DNA from: Selenomonas dianae
GTDB taxonomy: Bacteria; Bacillota; Negativicutes; Selenomonadales; Selenomonadaceae
Length of the DNA: 64,000 nucleotides
Direction of reading: 5' to 3'
Assembly: GCF_030644225.1 (NCBI RefSeq)
Contig: NZ_CP128650.1
Span: 2,098,001 to 2,162,000, forward strand
The notes under the pieces were generated by a model that was not told the origin of the DNA, ran no database searches, and saw nothing but the letters and a program-made list of their open reading frames with translations. Positions 40,541 through 50,489 of the stretch are shown here, in pieces. The stretch's first letter is position 1. Each line of letters starts with the position of its first letter. Made by a program: the position numbers and the translations under genes.

Positions 40541-41508
40541 AGCTGCCTCCTCAGAAGATAGAGAAAGAACGGTGCGCCAACGACCGCCATGATGATACCC
40601 ACAGGCAGCTCAAGTGGTGCAAAGAGGAGCCGCGCCGCCGTGTCGCTCAGCGTGACGACGGCGATGCCAAGGAGTGCCGCCGCAGGAAGCAGGAAGCGAT
40701 AGTCCGCGCCGATCATGAGCCGTGCGGCGTGCGGGACGATGAGCCCGACGAAGCCGAGGAGCCCCACCACGGACACGGCGCTCGCGGCGAGGAGCGCGGC
40801 AACCGCCGTGAGGAGGATGCGCGTGCGCTCGACGGCAAGCCCGATGCCGCGTGCCATGTCGTCGCCGAGTTGGAGGATGTTGAGCCGCTGCGCGGCGGCG
40901 AGTGCGAGCAGCCCCGCCACGATGGTATACGGCAGGAGCATCTCGACGTGCGGCCAGCTCCGCGCGGAGAGCCCGCCGACCATCCACATGAGCGCACTGT
41001 GAACGCGGTCGCTGTAGAGGATCATCATGGCGGAGATGCCCGCGCCGAGAAACGCGGACACGGCAACGCCCGCGAGGATGATGCGCGTCGGACGGATGCC
41101 GTCGCGCCACGCGAGGATGTAGATGAGGAGCGCGGCGAGCATCGCCCCGCCGAACGCGGCGGGGGTGATGAGCCACGCCGCGCCCGGCAGCATGAGCATG
41201 ATAAAAATACCCGCAAGACCCGCACCGGACGAGATACCGATGATGTGCGGGTCTGCGAGCGGATTTCTGAGGATCGCCTGCAGGATTGCGCCCGAAAGAG
41301 AGAGGTTGATGCCGACGAGTGCGGCGACGATGGTACGCGGCAGGCGGATGTTCCAGAGGATCTGGGCGTTTGCCCCGCCCGAGGTGCCGCTCAGGATGCC
41401 GATGATCTCCCCGATGGGAATGTCAACCGAGCCCTTTGCGGCGGAGAGGAGCATGGCAAATGCCGCGAGTACGGTAAAGAGGATGAGGAGCAGGATGCGC
41501 TTTTTCAT
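40537..41508 (-). CDS. FecCD/BtuC-type ABC permease
   Basis: 323 residues with the family motifs NIRLPRTIVAALVGINLSLS, LRNPLADPHIIGISSGAGLA and VGLLGFVGLIVPHAARLMIG; about ten helices. Third gene of the cbiL-linked transporter operon, overlapping its neighbours by four bases on both sides. It would move a corrinoid or ferric chelate across the inner membrane. Confidence 0.9.
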   Translation of the reverse strand: MKKRILLLILFTVLAAFAMLLSAAKGSVDIPIGEIIGILSGTSGGANAQILWNIRLPRTIVAALVGINLSLSGAILQAILRNPLADPHIIGISSGAGLAGIFIMLMLPGAAWLITPAAFGGAMLAALLIYILAWRDGIRPTRIILAGVAVSAFLGAGISAMMILYSDRVHSALMWMVGGLSARSWPHVEMLLPYTIVAGLLALAAAQRLNILQLGDDMARGIGLAVERTRILLTAVAALLAASAVSVVGLLGFVGLIVPHAARLMIGADYRFLLPAAALLGIAVVTLSDTAARLLFAPLELPVGIIMAVVGAPFFLYLLRRQL

Positions 41509-42428
41509 GGATAGACGAGCCTCGCCATGTACTTGACGGCAGCAGGATACTCGATGCCGGGGCTGAACAGGAACATCTCCTGCGGCAGGTAGTAGACGCG
41601 TCCGTCACGGATTGCGCCGACGCTCTGCCATGCGGGGCTCTCGGCGAACATTGCCTCCATCGAGGCGCGGATCTCCGCCTCCTCGCCCATGCTCGTGACG
41701 AAAATGATGTCGGGGTTCTGTGCGACAAGGGTCTCCATGCTGTAGGGTGCGGCATCGGGGTTCTTGTCGAGCGCGGGCATCCCCGCCGCCGTGTTCTCCC
41801 AGCCGAGCATCACGGCAATGCTGCCCGCGATGCTGCCGTCGAGCTGGACGGAGAGTCCCTGTCCCGTGCTGTGGATGATGGCGACGCGCTTTTTCTCCTG
41901 CGGGATGGAGGTGCGGACGGCATCAATGTCCGCGTCCATTTTTTGGACGAGTGCTTCGCCCTTTTCCTTTTCCCCCGTGAGCGCGGCAAAGATGCCGATC
42001 TCGCGCTTGACGTCCTCGTAGCTCTTCATGTCGAGGACGAGGGTCTTGACGTAGTTCGCGTTGAGGGTGTCGACGAGTTTTTCGTTCATGCCCTTGTTGA
42101 GGATGACGAGGTCGGGCTTGAGCGCGATGATTTTCTCTGCGTCGATCTGGTACACTCTGCCGATGCGCGGGACATCCTTTGCCTCGGGCGGCACTTTCGT
42201 CTTGGACTCGGGTCTGCCGACGACGCTGCCGCCGACGGCGTACAGCGGTTCGAGGAAAGAGGCGGAGGTGACGACGATGCGCTCGGGTTTTTTGTCAAAG
42301 AGGACGGTGCGTCCGTTGTCGTCGGTGATGCTCGCATAGCTGCCCCGCTCCTCGTCGGCAACGGGCAGACCGCACGCGGTGAGGGCGAGGGTGGCGGCAA
42401 TCAGTAGGACGGTAAGAATTGTTCGCAT
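41505..42428 (-). CDS. BtuF/FecB-type binding lipoprotein
   Basis: 307 residues; lipobox ALTAC (Cys 19), followed by a class III binding domain (KPERIVVTSASFLEPLYAVG, DAEKIIALKPDLVILNKGMN, AQNPDIIFVTSMGEEAEIRA). Overlaps the permease gene by four bases and is one base after the cbiL stop. With cbiL in the same operon, a corrinoid ligand is favoured, but many FecB relatives bind iron chelates. Confidence 0.86.
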   Translation of the reverse strand: MRTILTVLLIAATLALTACGLPVADEERGSYASITDDNGRTVLFDKKPERIVVTSASFLEPLYAVGGSVVGRPESKTKVPPEAKDVPRIGRVYQIDAEKIIALKPDLVILNKGMNEKLVDTLNANYVKTLVLDMKSYEDVKREIGIFAALTGEKEKGEALVQKMDADIDAVRTSIPQEKKRVAIIHSTGQGLSVQLDGSIAGSIAVMLGWENTAAGMPALDKNPDAAPYSMETLVAQNPDIIFVTSMGEEAEIRASMEAMFAESPAWQSVGAIRDGRVYYLPQEMFLFSPGIEYPAAVKYMARLVYP

Positions 42429-42429
42429 A

Positions 42430-43128
42430 TCAACTCCTCCGTGTGAGAATGGTGGAGAGGTAATTCAGTTTCTCATCCGCGTGCGCCTCAAGGTCGTAGA
42501 TGATCTTCTCATCATCCAGTCCCGCGCGGCTGACGAGCACTGCCTCCTTCGTCATGTTGTTGCGGCGCAGCAGGTCGATGATCTCGGCGGAGTTGTGGTA
42601 GACCTTCATAACGGCGGCGCTGCCCGCAACCGCCATGACCTCCTCAAGCCGCTCCCTGTCCGCTGTGCCGGGGATGACGGTGAACACGTCGTTGCCCTCG
42701 ACGATGGGGCGGCCGACGCGGCTGCCGATGGCGATGAAGGCAGGGATGCCGGGGATGGTGCGGATGTCCACATCCTCATGCTCCAGGAGACGAAATACGT
42801 AGATGTAGGTGCTGTAGAACATGGGGTCGCCGAGCGTCAAAAATGCGACGTTTTTGCCCGCGTTGAGGAGTGCAAGGATCTCCGCCTTGTTCTTTTCCCA
42901 TGCGCCCGCATCATCGGCAAAGTTTTTCACCATGGGGAATACTTGGTAGACGATCTCGATGTCCTTTTTGAGGTACGGACGTGCGATCTCAAGGGCAACG
43001 CTGCCGTCCTTCTTTTCTGTCTTCGGGGCGATGAGTACGTCCGCCGCCTCGATTGCCTTGATCGCCTTGACGGTGAGGAGTTCAGGGTCGCCGGGACCGA
43101 CGCCGATGCCGTAGAATGTTCCGCGCAT
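42430..43128 (-). CDS. cbiL: Cobalt-precorrin-2 C20-methyltransferase CbiL
   Basis: 232 residues of the tetrapyrrole methylase fold: MRGTFYGIGVGPGDPELLTV at the N-terminus, LTLGDPMFYSTYIYVFRLLE, IPGIPAFIAIGSRVGRPIVE. C20 methylation uses SAM and is the first dedicated ring-contraction-pathway methylation after precorrin-2. The anaerobic (cobalt-early) name CbiL is used because the organism type is anaerobic; CobI is the aerobic equivalent. GGAAGGAAG ribosome site. First gene of the transporter operon. Confidence 0.92.
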   Translation of the reverse strand: MRGTFYGIGVGPGDPELLTVKAIKAIEAADVLIAPKTEKKDGSVALEIARPYLKKDIEIVYQVFPMVKNFADDAGAWEKNKAEILALLNAGKNVAFLTLGDPMFYSTYIYVFRLLEHEDVDIRTIPGIPAFIAIGSRVGRPIVEGNDVFTVIPGTADRERLEEVMAVAGSAAVMKVYHNSAEIIDLLRRNNMTKEAVLVSRAGLDDEKIIYDLEAHADEKLNYLSTILTRRS

Positions 43129-43252
43129 AAAATCTTCCTTCCATTTATGTTATATGTGTGCTGTTCTGTGGCGACATAAATCCCACGCAAATGCGTTGGG
43201 ACATCATGCCGCCCGCTGCTCATATCGGTGGAAGAACGGTATGAGCAATAAA

Positions 43253-43293
43253 AATCCTTCTCCCATAGTACATAGGAAGAAGGATTTTGTCAA
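43253..43293 (-). promoter_or_regulatory. oadB terminator overlapping a cbiL promoter
   Basis: AAATCCTTCT/AGAAGGATTT forms a terminator stem (T-run on the minus strand) after oadB. The same DNA contains TTGACA (43288-43293), 17 bp and TACTAT (43265-43270) reading into cbiL. A later leader hairpin (43171-43214) pairs GGCGACAT..TCCCACGCA with its complement. No cobalamin riboswitch seen. Confidence 0.6.
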
Positions 43294-43305
43294 ATGCTGT
43301 GTGGA

Positions 43306-44433
43306 TTACATCAGCATCGCGAGCATCGTACCTGCCGCGACCGCCGTACCGATAACACCGGCGACGTTCGGTCCCATGGCGTGCATGAGGAGGTAGTTGC
43401 CGGGCTTTGCCTTGATGCCGACGAGCTGGCTGACGCGTGCCGCCATCGGAACGGCGGAAACGCCCGCAGAGCCGATGAGAGGGTTGACCTTCCAACCCGT
43501 CGCGCGGCACATGATCTTGCCGAGGACGACGCCCGCCGCCGTACCGAAGATGAACGCAACGAGACCAAGGCAGATGATGAGAATGGTCTCCTTGACGAGG
43601 AAGCTCTCCGCGCTCATCGTGAGCCCCGTACCGAGCGCGAGGAAGATGGTGACGGTGTTGATGAGCGCGTTCTGCGCCGTATCGGAGAGACGATCCGTCA
43701 CGCCGCTCTCGCGGAAGAGGTTGCCGAGCATCAGCATACCGAGGAGCGCCGTGATGGACGGCAGCAGCAGGCTGATGAAGATGGTCGAGACGATCGGGAA
43801 TGCGATGCGCTCGAACTTCGTGACATCACGCGCCTGTTCCATGATGACTTCGCGCTCCTTCTTCGATGTGAGGAGCTTCATGACGGGCGGCTGGATGAGC
43901 GGAACGAGCGCCATATAGGTATACGCCGCGACGGCAATCGCACCGAGGAGGTGCGGCGCCATCTTCGTGGCGAGGTAGATCGAGGTCGGACCGTCCGCGC
44001 CGCCGATGATGCCGATGGAACCCGCCTCCTGCGCCGAAAAGCCGAGGAGCATCGCGCCGAGGAGGGCGATGAACACGCCGAACTGTGCCGCCGCGCCCAT
44101 GAGGAGCGACGAGGGGCGTGCAATGAGAGGGCCGAAGTCCGTCATCGCGCCGACACCGAGGAAGATGAGCGGCGGGAAGATCTCGTATTTGATTCCCATG
44201 CCGATGGCGGACATGACCCCCGGCTCCTCAAAGCCGTTGAACGGGATGTTCGCAAGGATGCAGCCGAATGCGATCGGGCTAAGGAGCAGCGGCTCAAAGT
44301 CCCGCGCGAACGCGAGGTAGAGCAGGATAAGCCCGACGAGAATCATAATGACGTTGCCGCCGGTCATGCCGATGAATCCGCTGCCCTCGACAACCGACTG
44401 CAGGGAGACGGTAAATGCGTTAATAAAATCCAT
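43306..44433 (-). CDS. oadB: Sodium-translocating decarboxylase beta subunit OadB
   Basis: 375 residues, about nine helices, typical of the carboxylic-acid decarboxylase sodium pump beta subunit (oxaloacetate, methylmalonyl-CoA or glutaconyl-CoA). Signature segments: [20 protein letters not shown] (the Asp-containing Na+ site), [36 protein letters not shown]. It decarboxylates the biotin-bound carboxyl group and expels Na+. Coupled to a gamma subunit gene upstream; no alpha or biotin-carrier gene in the window, so the substrate cannot be fixed. Confidence 0.93.
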   Translation of the reverse strand: MDFINAFTVSLQSVVEGSGFIGMTGGNVIMILVGLILLYLAFARDFEPLLLSPIAFGCILANIPFNGFEEPGVMSAIGMGIKYEIFPPLIFLGVGAMTDFGPLIARPSSLLMGAAAQFGVFIALLGAMLLGFSAQEAGSIGIIGGADGPTSIYLATKMAPHLLGAIAVAAYTYMALVPLIQPPVMKLLTSKKEREVIMEQARDVTKFERIAFPIVSTIFISLLLPSITALLGMLMLGNLFRESGVTDRLSDTAQNALINTVTIFLALGTGLTMSAESFLVKETILIICLGLVAFIFGTAAGVVLGKIMCRATGWKVNPLIGSAGVSAVPMAARVSQLVGIKAKPGNYLLMHAMGPNVAGVIGTAVAAGTMLAMLM

Positions 44434-44450
44434 AATCTGTCACTCCCTCC

Positions 44451-44810
44451 TCAGCGCGGCGTGCGCATACCGTTTGCGCGTCCGAAGTTGCGCCATGCGG
44501 GCTGCTCTGCCGGGCGGATCGCGCGGATCTGCTCGACACCGGAGCCGCAGGCGGCGACGGCCGCCGCAATGACGGCGACGGTCTCCGCACTCAGCCCTGC
44601 AGGAACGGCAGGCGCAGCGGGTGCGGGGGATGCCGCAGGTGCAGGAACGGGAGCGGCAGGTGCCGCTGCGGGCGGCGCTGCCTTCTTCTTCGTCGGGTCA
44701 AGTCTGTGGACGAGCTCGATGAGCCCCCAGATCGCAATCAACACGGAGAATACGATGACCATGTTGATGACCATGATGACAAATGGATTGTCGGTTACGG
44801 GTTGATGCAT
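44451..44810 (-). CDS. oadG: Sodium-translocating decarboxylase gamma subunit OadG
   Basis: 119 residues: one N-terminal membrane helix (FVIMVINMVIVFSVLIAIWG), then an Ala/Pro-rich flexible linker of about 35 residues and a basic tail. The gamma subunit anchors the complex and couples alpha to beta. The C-terminal part (VAVIAAAVAACGSGVEQIRA) is longer than in many OadG proteins. Starts the oadGB pair. Confidence 0.83.
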   Translation of the reverse strand: MHQPVTDNPFVIMVINMVIVFSVLIAIWGLIELVHRLDPTKKKAAPPAAAPAAPVPAPAASPAPAAPAVPAGLSAETVAVIAAAVAACGSGVEQIRAIRPAEQPAWRNFGRANGMRTPR

Positions 44811-45006
44811 AAACTCACCTCATCTTGTTTTTCGCCTCATGAATACCGCCGTTGTACCCGTCAGTGGAGGTATCCTGAGGATCTTTATGTATATTGCGAA
44901 AATATCGCTTTTGTTATTATGCTGGATTGCAGACGATTTTACAAGTTTTATTTTCACTTTTTCTCATGCAACTTTTGCATATTTTTCATAAATGACGCGT
45001 TCGGTT

Positions 45007-45288
45007 TCAGTCGGCACGCGCCGCATCAAAGGCTCGCCGCACCTCGGCATAGATCTTGTCGTAGCTCTGCCCCGGCTGCGCCTCGTAGAGTTTCTTCCCG
45101 TCCAGAAAGATGCTCGGGACGTAGTAATACTGCCCCGCGAACGGCTGCGTCTTTGCCGGCTCTTTGTTCTCGTCGATAAAGACGACCTCTACGCCCTCGT
45201 AGCCCTCGGTGCGCAGTGCGTCCATGGCGCGGTGCGCGTTCGCGCAGTAGGGGCAGCCCTCCATCTCGATCATGGTCAGTGTTTTCAT
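45007..45288 (-). CDS. Glutaredoxin/thioredoxin-like protein
   Basis: 93 residues with the CPYC active-site motif in MIEMEGCPYCANAHRAMDAL and a cis-proline segment YYYVPSIFLDGKKLY. Glutaredoxin-size thiol-disulfide oxidoreductase, cytoplasmic; the long downstream region (KEPAKTQPFAG) differs from classical glutaredoxins. Promoter at 45406-45434 gives a leader of about 110 nt. Partner unknown. Confidence 0.8.
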   Translation of the reverse strand: MKTLTMIEMEGCPYCANAHRAMDALRTEGYEGVEVVFIDENKEPAKTQPFAGQYYYVPSIFLDGKKLYEAQPGQSYDKIYAEVRRAFDAARAD

Positions 45289-45405
45289 GGCAGTTCTCCT
45301 TTCGGACGATGGGAATGTTACGTCAGCGACCCTTTCCCGCCGCGGTGCGGTAGGCTTTCAGCTGCGCACATCGCGCGGCGATCGGGGCGATTCCAAGCAG
45401 GGTTT

Positions 45406-45434
45406 ATCATAGCACAATCTTTCCGCTAATGCAA
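45406..45434 (-). promoter_or_regulatory. Promoter of the glutaredoxin-like gene
   Basis: TTGCAT (45429-45434), 17 bp, TATGAT (45406-45411). The -35 lies within the last codons of hemW. Confidence 0.55.
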
Positions 45435-46589
45435 AAAGGCGGCGAATACCTCATTGCCGAGCTTCATGCCCGCATTCGTCAGCGCAGTGAATCCGTTCGC
45501 ACGGCGAAGAAGTCCCTGTGTGATATATTTCTCAATCACCGCCCCATATACGGTATCAATTCTCACACCAAAGGTGCGATGAAAATCCGCCTCGTCAATC
45601 CCCTCTCGTGTACGCAGGGCGAGGAAGGCGTACTCCTCCATCGCGTTCTCTCGCGTGCGCTCCGCGTCCTCGGGGGTACGGACACTCCTGCCCGTCTGTA
45701 TGGCGCGGATGTAGTTCTCCGTGTCCGGTTCGTTGCCCCAGCGTACACCGTCCACATAGCCGTGCGCCGCCGCGCCGACACCGAGGTAGGGAACGTTCCG
45801 CCAGTAGCCGAGGTTGTGACGGCTCTCATAGCCCCGCCGTGCGAAGTTCGAGATCTCGTAGCGTGCATAGCCGCGTGCGGGAAGTTCCTCCATGAGGTAG
45901 TCGTACATCTCCTCCGCCGCGTCCTCGCTCGGGAGTGCGAGCCGCCCCTGCGCCTCTGCCGCCGCGAATGACGTGCCCTCCTCGACGATCAGCCCGTAGA
46001 CGGAGATGTGTTCGGGGGCGAGGGCAAGCGCTGCGTTGACGCTCGTCTTTAGGTCATCGAGCGTCTGTGTCGGCAGTCCATACATCAGGTCGAGGCTGAT
46101 ATTCGTGAAGCCCGCCACACGCGCCGCACGAAATGCTGTGCGTGCCTCCTCCGCTGTGTGGATGCGCCCGATGGCGCGGAGCAGTCGGTCGTCAAAGCTC
46201 TGCACGCCGAGGCTGAGGCGGGTTGCGCCCGCCGCGCGAAGCTGTGCGAGGGAGTTCACATCAACCGTGCCGGGGTTCGCCTCGACGGTGCACTCCTGCG
46301 GGAGCCCCGCTGCGGTGATGAGGGTGTGCAGGATCTCCGTGAGGAGGGCGATGGGCAATGCGGTCGGCGTGCCGCCGCCGATGTAGATGGTCGTCACATC
46401 GCCCCATCGTGCGCGAAGCGGCGGCACCTCGCGCAGGATCTCTGCCCGAAGCGCCGCCGCGTAGTCCTCCATTTCCACACGCGCGTTTTTGTCTGCGGCG
46501 GAGGAAACAAAGTCACAGTATGCACATTTTTTCACGCAGTAGGGGATGTGGGCATAGATGCCCCACGGTCTTACCTGTGCGTTATTCAT
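45426..46589 (-). CDS. hemW: Radical SAM heme chaperone HemW
   Basis: 387 residues from the ATG overlapping the end of lepA. N-terminal [16 protein letters not shown] holds the CxxxCxxC radical SAM motif; [11 protein letters not shown] and [20 protein letters not shown] follow. HemN-like C-terminal domain. Without an extra C-terminal coproporphyrinogen-binding signature it fits HemW, which delivers heme to respiratory enzymes, rather than HemN. Overlap with lepA is common in Firmicutes. Confidence 0.9.
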   Translation of the reverse strand: MNNAQVRPWGIYAHIPYCVKKCAYCDFVSSAADKNARVEMEDYAAALRAEILREVPPLRARWGDVTTIYIGGGTPTALPIALLTEILHTLITAAGLPQECTVEANPGTVDVNSLAQLRAAGATRLSLGVQSFDDRLLRAIGRIHTAEEARTAFRAARVAGFTNISLDLMYGLPTQTLDDLKTSVNAALALAPEHISVYGLIVEEGTSFAAAEAQGRLALPSEDAAEEMYDYLMEELPARGYARYEISNFARRGYESRHNLGYWRNVPYLGVGAAAHGYVDGVRWGNEPDTENYIRAIQTGRSVRTPEDAERTRENAMEEYAFLALRTREGIDEADFHRTFGVRIDTVYGAVIEKYITQGLLRRANGFTALTNAGMKLGNEVFAAFLH

Positions 46590-48381
46590 CAATTTTCAGC
46601 ACCGCCATAAACGCCTCCTGCGGGAGCTCCACGCTGCCGACCGCCTTCATGCGCTTTTTGCCCTCCTTCTGCTTTTCGAGCAGCTTGCGCTTGCGCGTGA
46701 TGTCGCCGCCGTAGCATTTCGCCAGAACGTCCTTGCGGCGGGCGCGGACGTTCTCACGCGCGATGATCTTGCTCCCGATGGCCGCCTGGATCGGGATCTC
46801 AAACATCTGCTGCGGGATGATCTCTTTGAGTTTCGTCGCAAGCTGGCGGCCGCGCTGCGCGGCGCGGTCACGGTGGACGATGGTCGAGAGTGCGTCCACG
46901 GCATCGCCGTTGAGGAGGATGTCGAGCTTGACGAGGTTGCTCGTCTGGTAGTCGATGAGCTCGTAGTCGAGGGACGCATAGCCGCGTGTGGCGGACTTCA
47001 GGCGGTCGAAGTAGTCGTAGAGGATCTCGTTCAGCGGGATGTGGTAAACGACGGTGACGCGCGTCGCGTCGAGGTAGTCCATGGTCTGAAACACGCCGCG
47101 CTTTTCCTGCGAGATCTCCATGACCGCGCCGACGTAGTCCTTCGGGACGATGACGGTCGCCTTGACACACGGCTCCTCGATGTGGTCGATCTCGGTCTGT
47201 GGCGGGAGGTCGGCGGGGTTGCTGACCTCGACCATCGTCCCGTCCGTGCGGTAGACGTGATAGACGACGGAGGGCGCGGTCATGATGAGCCCGAGGTTGT
47301 ACTCACGTTCGAGGCGTTCCTGAATCACGTCCATGTGGAGCAGCCCGAGGAAGCCGCAGCGGAAGCCGAAGCCGAGCGCGATGGAGGTCTCGGGCTCAAA
47401 GACGAGGGCGGCATCGTTGAGCTGGAGTTTTTCGAGGGCTTCGCGGAGGTTGTCGTAGTCCTTGCTGTCCTCGGGATACAGCCCGCAGAACACCATCGGG
47501 GTCACGCCGCGATAGCCGGGCAGCGCTTCTTGGGCGGGGTTCTCCGCGCTCGTCACGGTGTCGCCGACGCGCACGTCACGGACATCCTTGAGCGCGCCCG
47601 CGATAAAGCCGACCTCGCCCGTGCCGAGTGCGCCCGTGTCGACGGGCTGCGGACGGAAACATCCGACATCGGTCACGTCGAAGGTCTTGCCCGTCGCCAT
47701 GAGTTTCAGCTTCATTCCCTTTTTGATTGTGCCTTCTTTCACGCGCACGTTCGCAATCACGCCCTTGTACGGGTCAAAGTACGAGTCGAAGATGAGTGCT
47801 CTGAGCGGTGCTTCGGGGTCGCCCTCCGGCGGCGGTACGAATGCAACGACGGCATCGAGCACTTCCTTGATGCCGAGCCCGGTCTTTGCCGAGGTGAGGA
47901 CGGCGGCACTCGCGTCGAGCCCGATGGTGTCCTCGATCTCATTTTTCACACGCTCGGGTTCGGCGCTCGGCAGGTCGATCTTGTTGATGACGGGGACGAT
48001 CTCAAGGTCGTGCTCCAACGCGAGGTAGACGTTGGCGAGGGTCTGTGCCTCCACGCCCTGTGCCGCATCCACGACGAGGAGTGCGCCCTCGCACGCGGCA
48101 AGGCTGCGCGAGACCTCGTAGTTGAAGTCGACGTGGCCGGGTGTGTCAATGAGGTTCAGCTCGTACATCGCGCCGTCCTCGCCGCGGTAGTCGAGGCGGA
48201 CGGTCTGCGCCTTGATGGTGATGCCGCGCTCGCGCTCAAGATCCATGCTGTCGAGCACCTGCGCCTCCATTTCGCGCTCGCTGAGTGTGCCCGTGTACTC
48301 GATGAGGCGGTCGGCGATGGTGGATTTGCCGTGGTCGATGTGGGCGATGATGGAAAAATTGCGGATATGCTTCTGATCCAT
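46582..48381 (-). CDS. lepA: Translation elongation factor 4 (LepA/EF4)
   Basis: 599 residues, full length. G1 [10 protein letters not shown]3 DTPGHVDF, G4 NKID and the LepA-specific C-terminal domain ([20 protein letters not shown]) are present. It is a ribosomal GTPase that back-translocates or rescues stalled ribosomes, membrane-stored at low stress. Ribosome site ...GGAG before ATG. It overlaps hemW by eight bases. Confidence 0.97.
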   Translation of the reverse strand: MDQKHIRNFSIIAHIDHGKSTIADRLIEYTGTLSEREMEAQVLDSMDLERERGITIKAQTVRLDYRGEDGAMYELNLIDTPGHVDFNYEVSRSLAACEGALLVVDAAQGVEAQTLANVYLALEHDLEIVPVINKIDLPSAEPERVKNEIEDTIGLDASAAVLTSAKTGLGIKEVLDAVVAFVPPPEGDPEAPLRALIFDSYFDPYKGVIANVRVKEGTIKKGMKLKLMATGKTFDVTDVGCFRPQPVDTGALGTGEVGFIAGALKDVRDVRVGDTVTSAENPAQEALPGYRGVTPMVFCGLYPEDSKDYDNLREALEKLQLNDAALVFEPETSIALGFGFRCGFLGLLHMDVIQERLEREYNLGLIMTAPSVVYHVYRTDGTMVEVSNPADLPPQTEIDHIEEPCVKATVIVPKDYVGAVMEISQEKRGVFQTMDYLDATRVTVVYHIPLNEILYDYFDRLKSATRGYASLDYELIDYQTSNLVKLDILLNGDAVDALSTIVHRDRAAQRGRQLATKLKEIIPQQMFEIPIQAAIGSKIIARENVRARRKDVLAKCYGGDITRKRKLLEKQKEGKKRMKAVGSVELPQEAFMAVLKIDE

Positions 48382-48400
48382 TGTGTCTCCTTCGCTTCCT

Positions 48401-49210
48401 TTATAGAATCACATCGAACACGTCGCGCTGCGTGTTTGTGACAAAAATCTCAATCTCTCCGCGCTCGGATGCGAGTTCCGTGCGTAATTGTTCGGCGAGA
48501 GCGGGGAGGACGGGGCTCTCCGTGCCGAAGTGACCCGCGTCGATGATGTGCATTCCCTGCTCGACGGCACGCTGCGCGTCGTGGTACTTCACATCGCCCG
48601 TGACGTAGACATCCGCGCTGCGCCGCATAGCATCGTCGATAAAGTCCGCCCCCGCACCGCCGCAGACGGCGACGCGGCGCACGGGACGCGCGGCTGCGGC
48701 GGCGAGGCGGACGTGGGACACGCCAAGACGTTCCTTCACCGTGCGCGCAAAGTCCTCGATGCTCATCGGGGTGGGGAGCGTTCCGACGCGCCCAATGCTC
48801 TCGGTCACACCGGCCTCCTGATGCGTGATGACGAAGGCGGAGAGTTTTTCGAGCCCCAGACGCGCGGCAAGCACGTCGTTCACGCCGCCGCGTGCCACGT
48901 CGAGGTTCGTATGCGCCGCCGCAACGGCGATGTTGTGCGTGACGAGGACGGCGAGACGTTTCCCAAGCGGGAGGTCGGTGCGCAGCTGCTTGATGCCGCG
49001 AAAGATCGCGGGGTGGTGTGCGACGATCATGTCCGCCCTGCGTTCGACGGCTTCCGCGACGACGGCATCGTCCACGTCAAGCGCAACGAGCACGCGCCCG
49101 ATCTTCTGCGCGTAGCTGCCGACGAGGAGTCCGGGATTGTCCCAGTCCTCGGCGAGGCGGCGCGGCGCAATGCGCTCCAATGCGTTCATGATAAGCTGAC
49201 AGCTGAGCAT
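48401..49210 (-). CDS. Nif3-like dinuclear metal center protein (YqfO family)
   Basis: 269 residues from [20 protein letters not shown] (AAGGAGG upstream); an upstream extension falls in trmK and is rejected. Metal-binding segments: [14 protein letters not shown] and [28 protein letters not shown] and [12 protein letters not shown]. Family members are GTP cyclohydrolase I type 2-like or of unknown activity. The central PII-like insert of longer YqfO proteins is missing. Directly downstream of trmK, the usual Firmicutes pairing. Confidence 0.9.
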   Translation of the reverse strand: MLSCQLIMNALERIAPRRLAEDWDNPGLLVGSYAQKIGRVLVALDVDDAVVAEAVERRADMIVAHHPAIFRGIKQLRTDLPLGKRLAVLVTHNIAVAAAHTNLDVARGGVNDVLAARLGLEKLSAFVITHQEAGVTESIGRVGTLPTPMSIEDFARTVKERLGVSHVRLAAAAARPVRRVAVCGGAGADFIDDAMRRSADVYVTGDVKYHDAQRAVEQGMHIIDAGHFGTESPVLPALAEQLRTELASERGEIEIFVTNTQRDVFDVIL

Positions 49211-49226
49211 AATGACCTCCTTTTCC

Positions 49227-49916
49227 TCAATATAATGCAAGCATCGTCCGCAGCGCAGCAAGCAACGATACCGTTTCGCGATACTCCGCACTCTGCCGTG
49301 CTGCGGCGCTGGCATTCATGCCGTTGGCGGCACGGGTGAGCTTTGCAATCTTCCCTTCGATGTGCTCCCGCAGGAGCGGATCGCGCTTTTCGTAAAGTTT
49401 TGCGCCGATGTGGAGGAGTACGTCGTCGGGCATCGCTGCCGCACCATGCTCGGCGCGGATGATCTCATAGAGGTGTCCGCCCGCGCGTGCAAGCGCCTCG
49501 TCCGTGATGTTCCAACCGTTTCCGTAGAGCCAGCGGCGCAGCTTTGCCGCGCTGTTCATGGGCTGCAGGACGAGGGTCTGCACGTCCACAAGAACATCGG
49601 GCGCACCGGACAAAATATCCATGATAAGTGCGCCGCCCATGCCCGCAATGACGATGGATTCCGCTTCGCCCGGCGCGAGGATAGACAGCCCGTCGCCCTG
49701 CCGCACGTCGATCTCACGTGTGAGCCGCTGCGTGACGGTCGTACGCCGCGCCGCCGCGCACGCGCCCGCGCTGAGATCGCCGACGACGGCACGCGGCGCA
49801 ATGCCCCTCATGACGAGCGTCGCGGCGAGATAGGCGTGGTCGCCGCCGATGTCCGCGACGGCAGTGCCGTGCGGCACAAATGCGGCAAGTGCCGCAAGAC
49901 GTGCGTCGAGCTGCAT
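49227..49916 (-). CDS. trmK: tRNA (adenine-22-N1) methyltransferase TrmK
   Basis: 229 residues. SAM-binding motif AVADIGGDHAYLAATLVMRG, then QGDGLSILAPGEAESIVIAG and the family motif MGGALIMDIL. TrmK methylates N1 of A22 in the D-loop of tRNAs for Ser, Tyr and others in Gram-positive-type bacteria. It is 16 bp upstream of the Nif3-like gene and close to the rpoD-dnaG block. Repeat R3 sits 62 bp upstream. Confidence 0.92.
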   Translation of the reverse strand: MQLDARLAALAAFVPHGTAVADIGGDHAYLAATLVMRGIAPRAVVGDLSAGACAAARRTTVTQRLTREIDVRQGDGLSILAPGEAESIVIAGMGGALIMDILSGAPDVLVDVQTLVLQPMNSAAKLRRWLYGNGWNITDEALARAGGHLYEIIRAEHGAAAMPDDVLLHIGAKLYEKRDPLLREHIEGKIAKLTRAANGMNASAAARQSAEYRETVSLLAALRTMLALY

Positions 49917-49977
49917 CTCTTTCCCCCTCTCCTGTAACGCATAGACGGTATCTGACTGTGTGGTGCGAAGGCCCTAA

Positions 49978-50116
49978 ACGAACCCTAGTGGAGCAAACGG
50001 GGAAAGCGTGCGTTCTGTCCCCGGCGTGCTTCTTTCGTTCAAGCGCAGCGCGTTTAAGAAGTGCGCCGGTATTTAGACAGATAAGCACGCGACCGTTTGC
50101 GCAACGAGGCGTTCGT
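49978..50116 (+). repeat. Long-hairpin repeat R3
   Basis: The best-formed copy. Stems: ACGAAC 49978-49983 / GTTCGT 50111-50116; GCAAACGG 49993-50000 / CCGTTTGC 50093-50100; GCGTGC 50006-50011 / GCACGC 50085-50090; TCTGTC 50014-50019 / GACAGA 50076-50081; CCGGCGTGCTTCTT 50021-50034 / AAGAAGTGCGCCGG 50056-50069; AAGCGC 50041-50046 / GCGTTT 50050-50055. All are nested. Confidence 0.9.
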
Positions 50117-50157
50117 GTGGGTCTCGCACCATAAGTACTTCTCCACAGACATAAGAA

Positions 50158-50183
50158 AGGAGTGTAACCTCTGCGTTACACTC
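50158..50183 (-). terminator. Terminator of tRNA-Asn
   Basis: GGAGTGTAAC/GTTACACTCC stem followed by TTTCTT on the minus strand, 14 bp after the tRNA. Confidence 0.85.
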
Positions 50184-50196
50184 CGTAATGAACAAA

Positions 50197-50272
50197 TGGC
50201 TCCTCGAACTGGACTCGAACCAGTGACATTCTGATTAACAGTCAGACGCTCTACCGACTGAGCTATCGAGGA
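50197..50272 (-). tRNA. tRNA-Asn (anticodon GTT)
   Basis: Acceptor TCCTCGA/TCGAGGA, D-arm GCTCAGTCGGTAGAGC, anticodon loop CTGTTAA (GTT), T-arm CTGGTTCGAGTCCAG, CCA encoded (50197-50199). Own promoter and terminator. Confidence 0.97.
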
Positions 50273-50289
50273 ATGTGTCAGACACACGT

Positions 50290-50318
50290 ATTATAAGGGC
50301 TATGCGCCGTCCTGTCAA
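50290..50318 (-). promoter_or_regulatory. Promoter of tRNA-Asn
   Basis: TTGACA (50313-50318), 17 bp, TATAAT (50290-50295) — consensus strength, as usual for stable RNA. Confidence 0.9.
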
Positions 50319-50330
50319 GAAAAATGTTGC

Positions 50331-50359
50331 TTGCACGGGCAAAACATATGTGTTAGAAT
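50331..50359 (+). promoter_or_regulatory. Promoter of toxin-like mRNA (locus 2)
   Basis: TTGCAC (50331-50336), 17 bp, TAGAAT (50354-50359). Confidence 0.65.
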
Positions 50360-50420
50360 CAAAACAGGCGTTGCCATACGGTAGGCGGTCGATTCTTAGC
50401 CCCTGAGAGGGGGTTCGCTT

Positions 50421-50489
50421 ATGGGCCCATACGAATTTCTTTCGCTGGTGTTCCTCGTTACGATTTGCATCGTGATGTCAAAAGCATAA
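50421..50489 (+). CDS. 22-residue type I toxin-like membrane peptide (locus 2)
   Basis: Encodes MGPYEFLSLVFLVTICIVMS followed by KA: one hydrophobic helix preceded by the Y-E-F motif also found in locus 1 (MSYYEF). Ribosome site GAGAGGGGG. Such holin-like peptides are toxic when overproduced and are controlled by an antisense RNA. Here an antisense promoter exists at 50587-50615 and the two transcripts share a bidirectional terminator. It was missed by length cutoffs. Inference rests on layout and composition. Confidence 0.7.
   Translation: MGPYEFLSLVFLVTICIVMSKA

Noticed and set aside
43129-43305. Cobalamin riboswitch before cbiL
   Set aside because: Only ~150 nt with a single long hairpin; no B12-box-like sequence.
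46558-48441. 627-codon plus-strand frame opposite lepA
   Set aside because: Opposite to complete LepA; composition mirrors the antisense of a coding strand and shows no motif.
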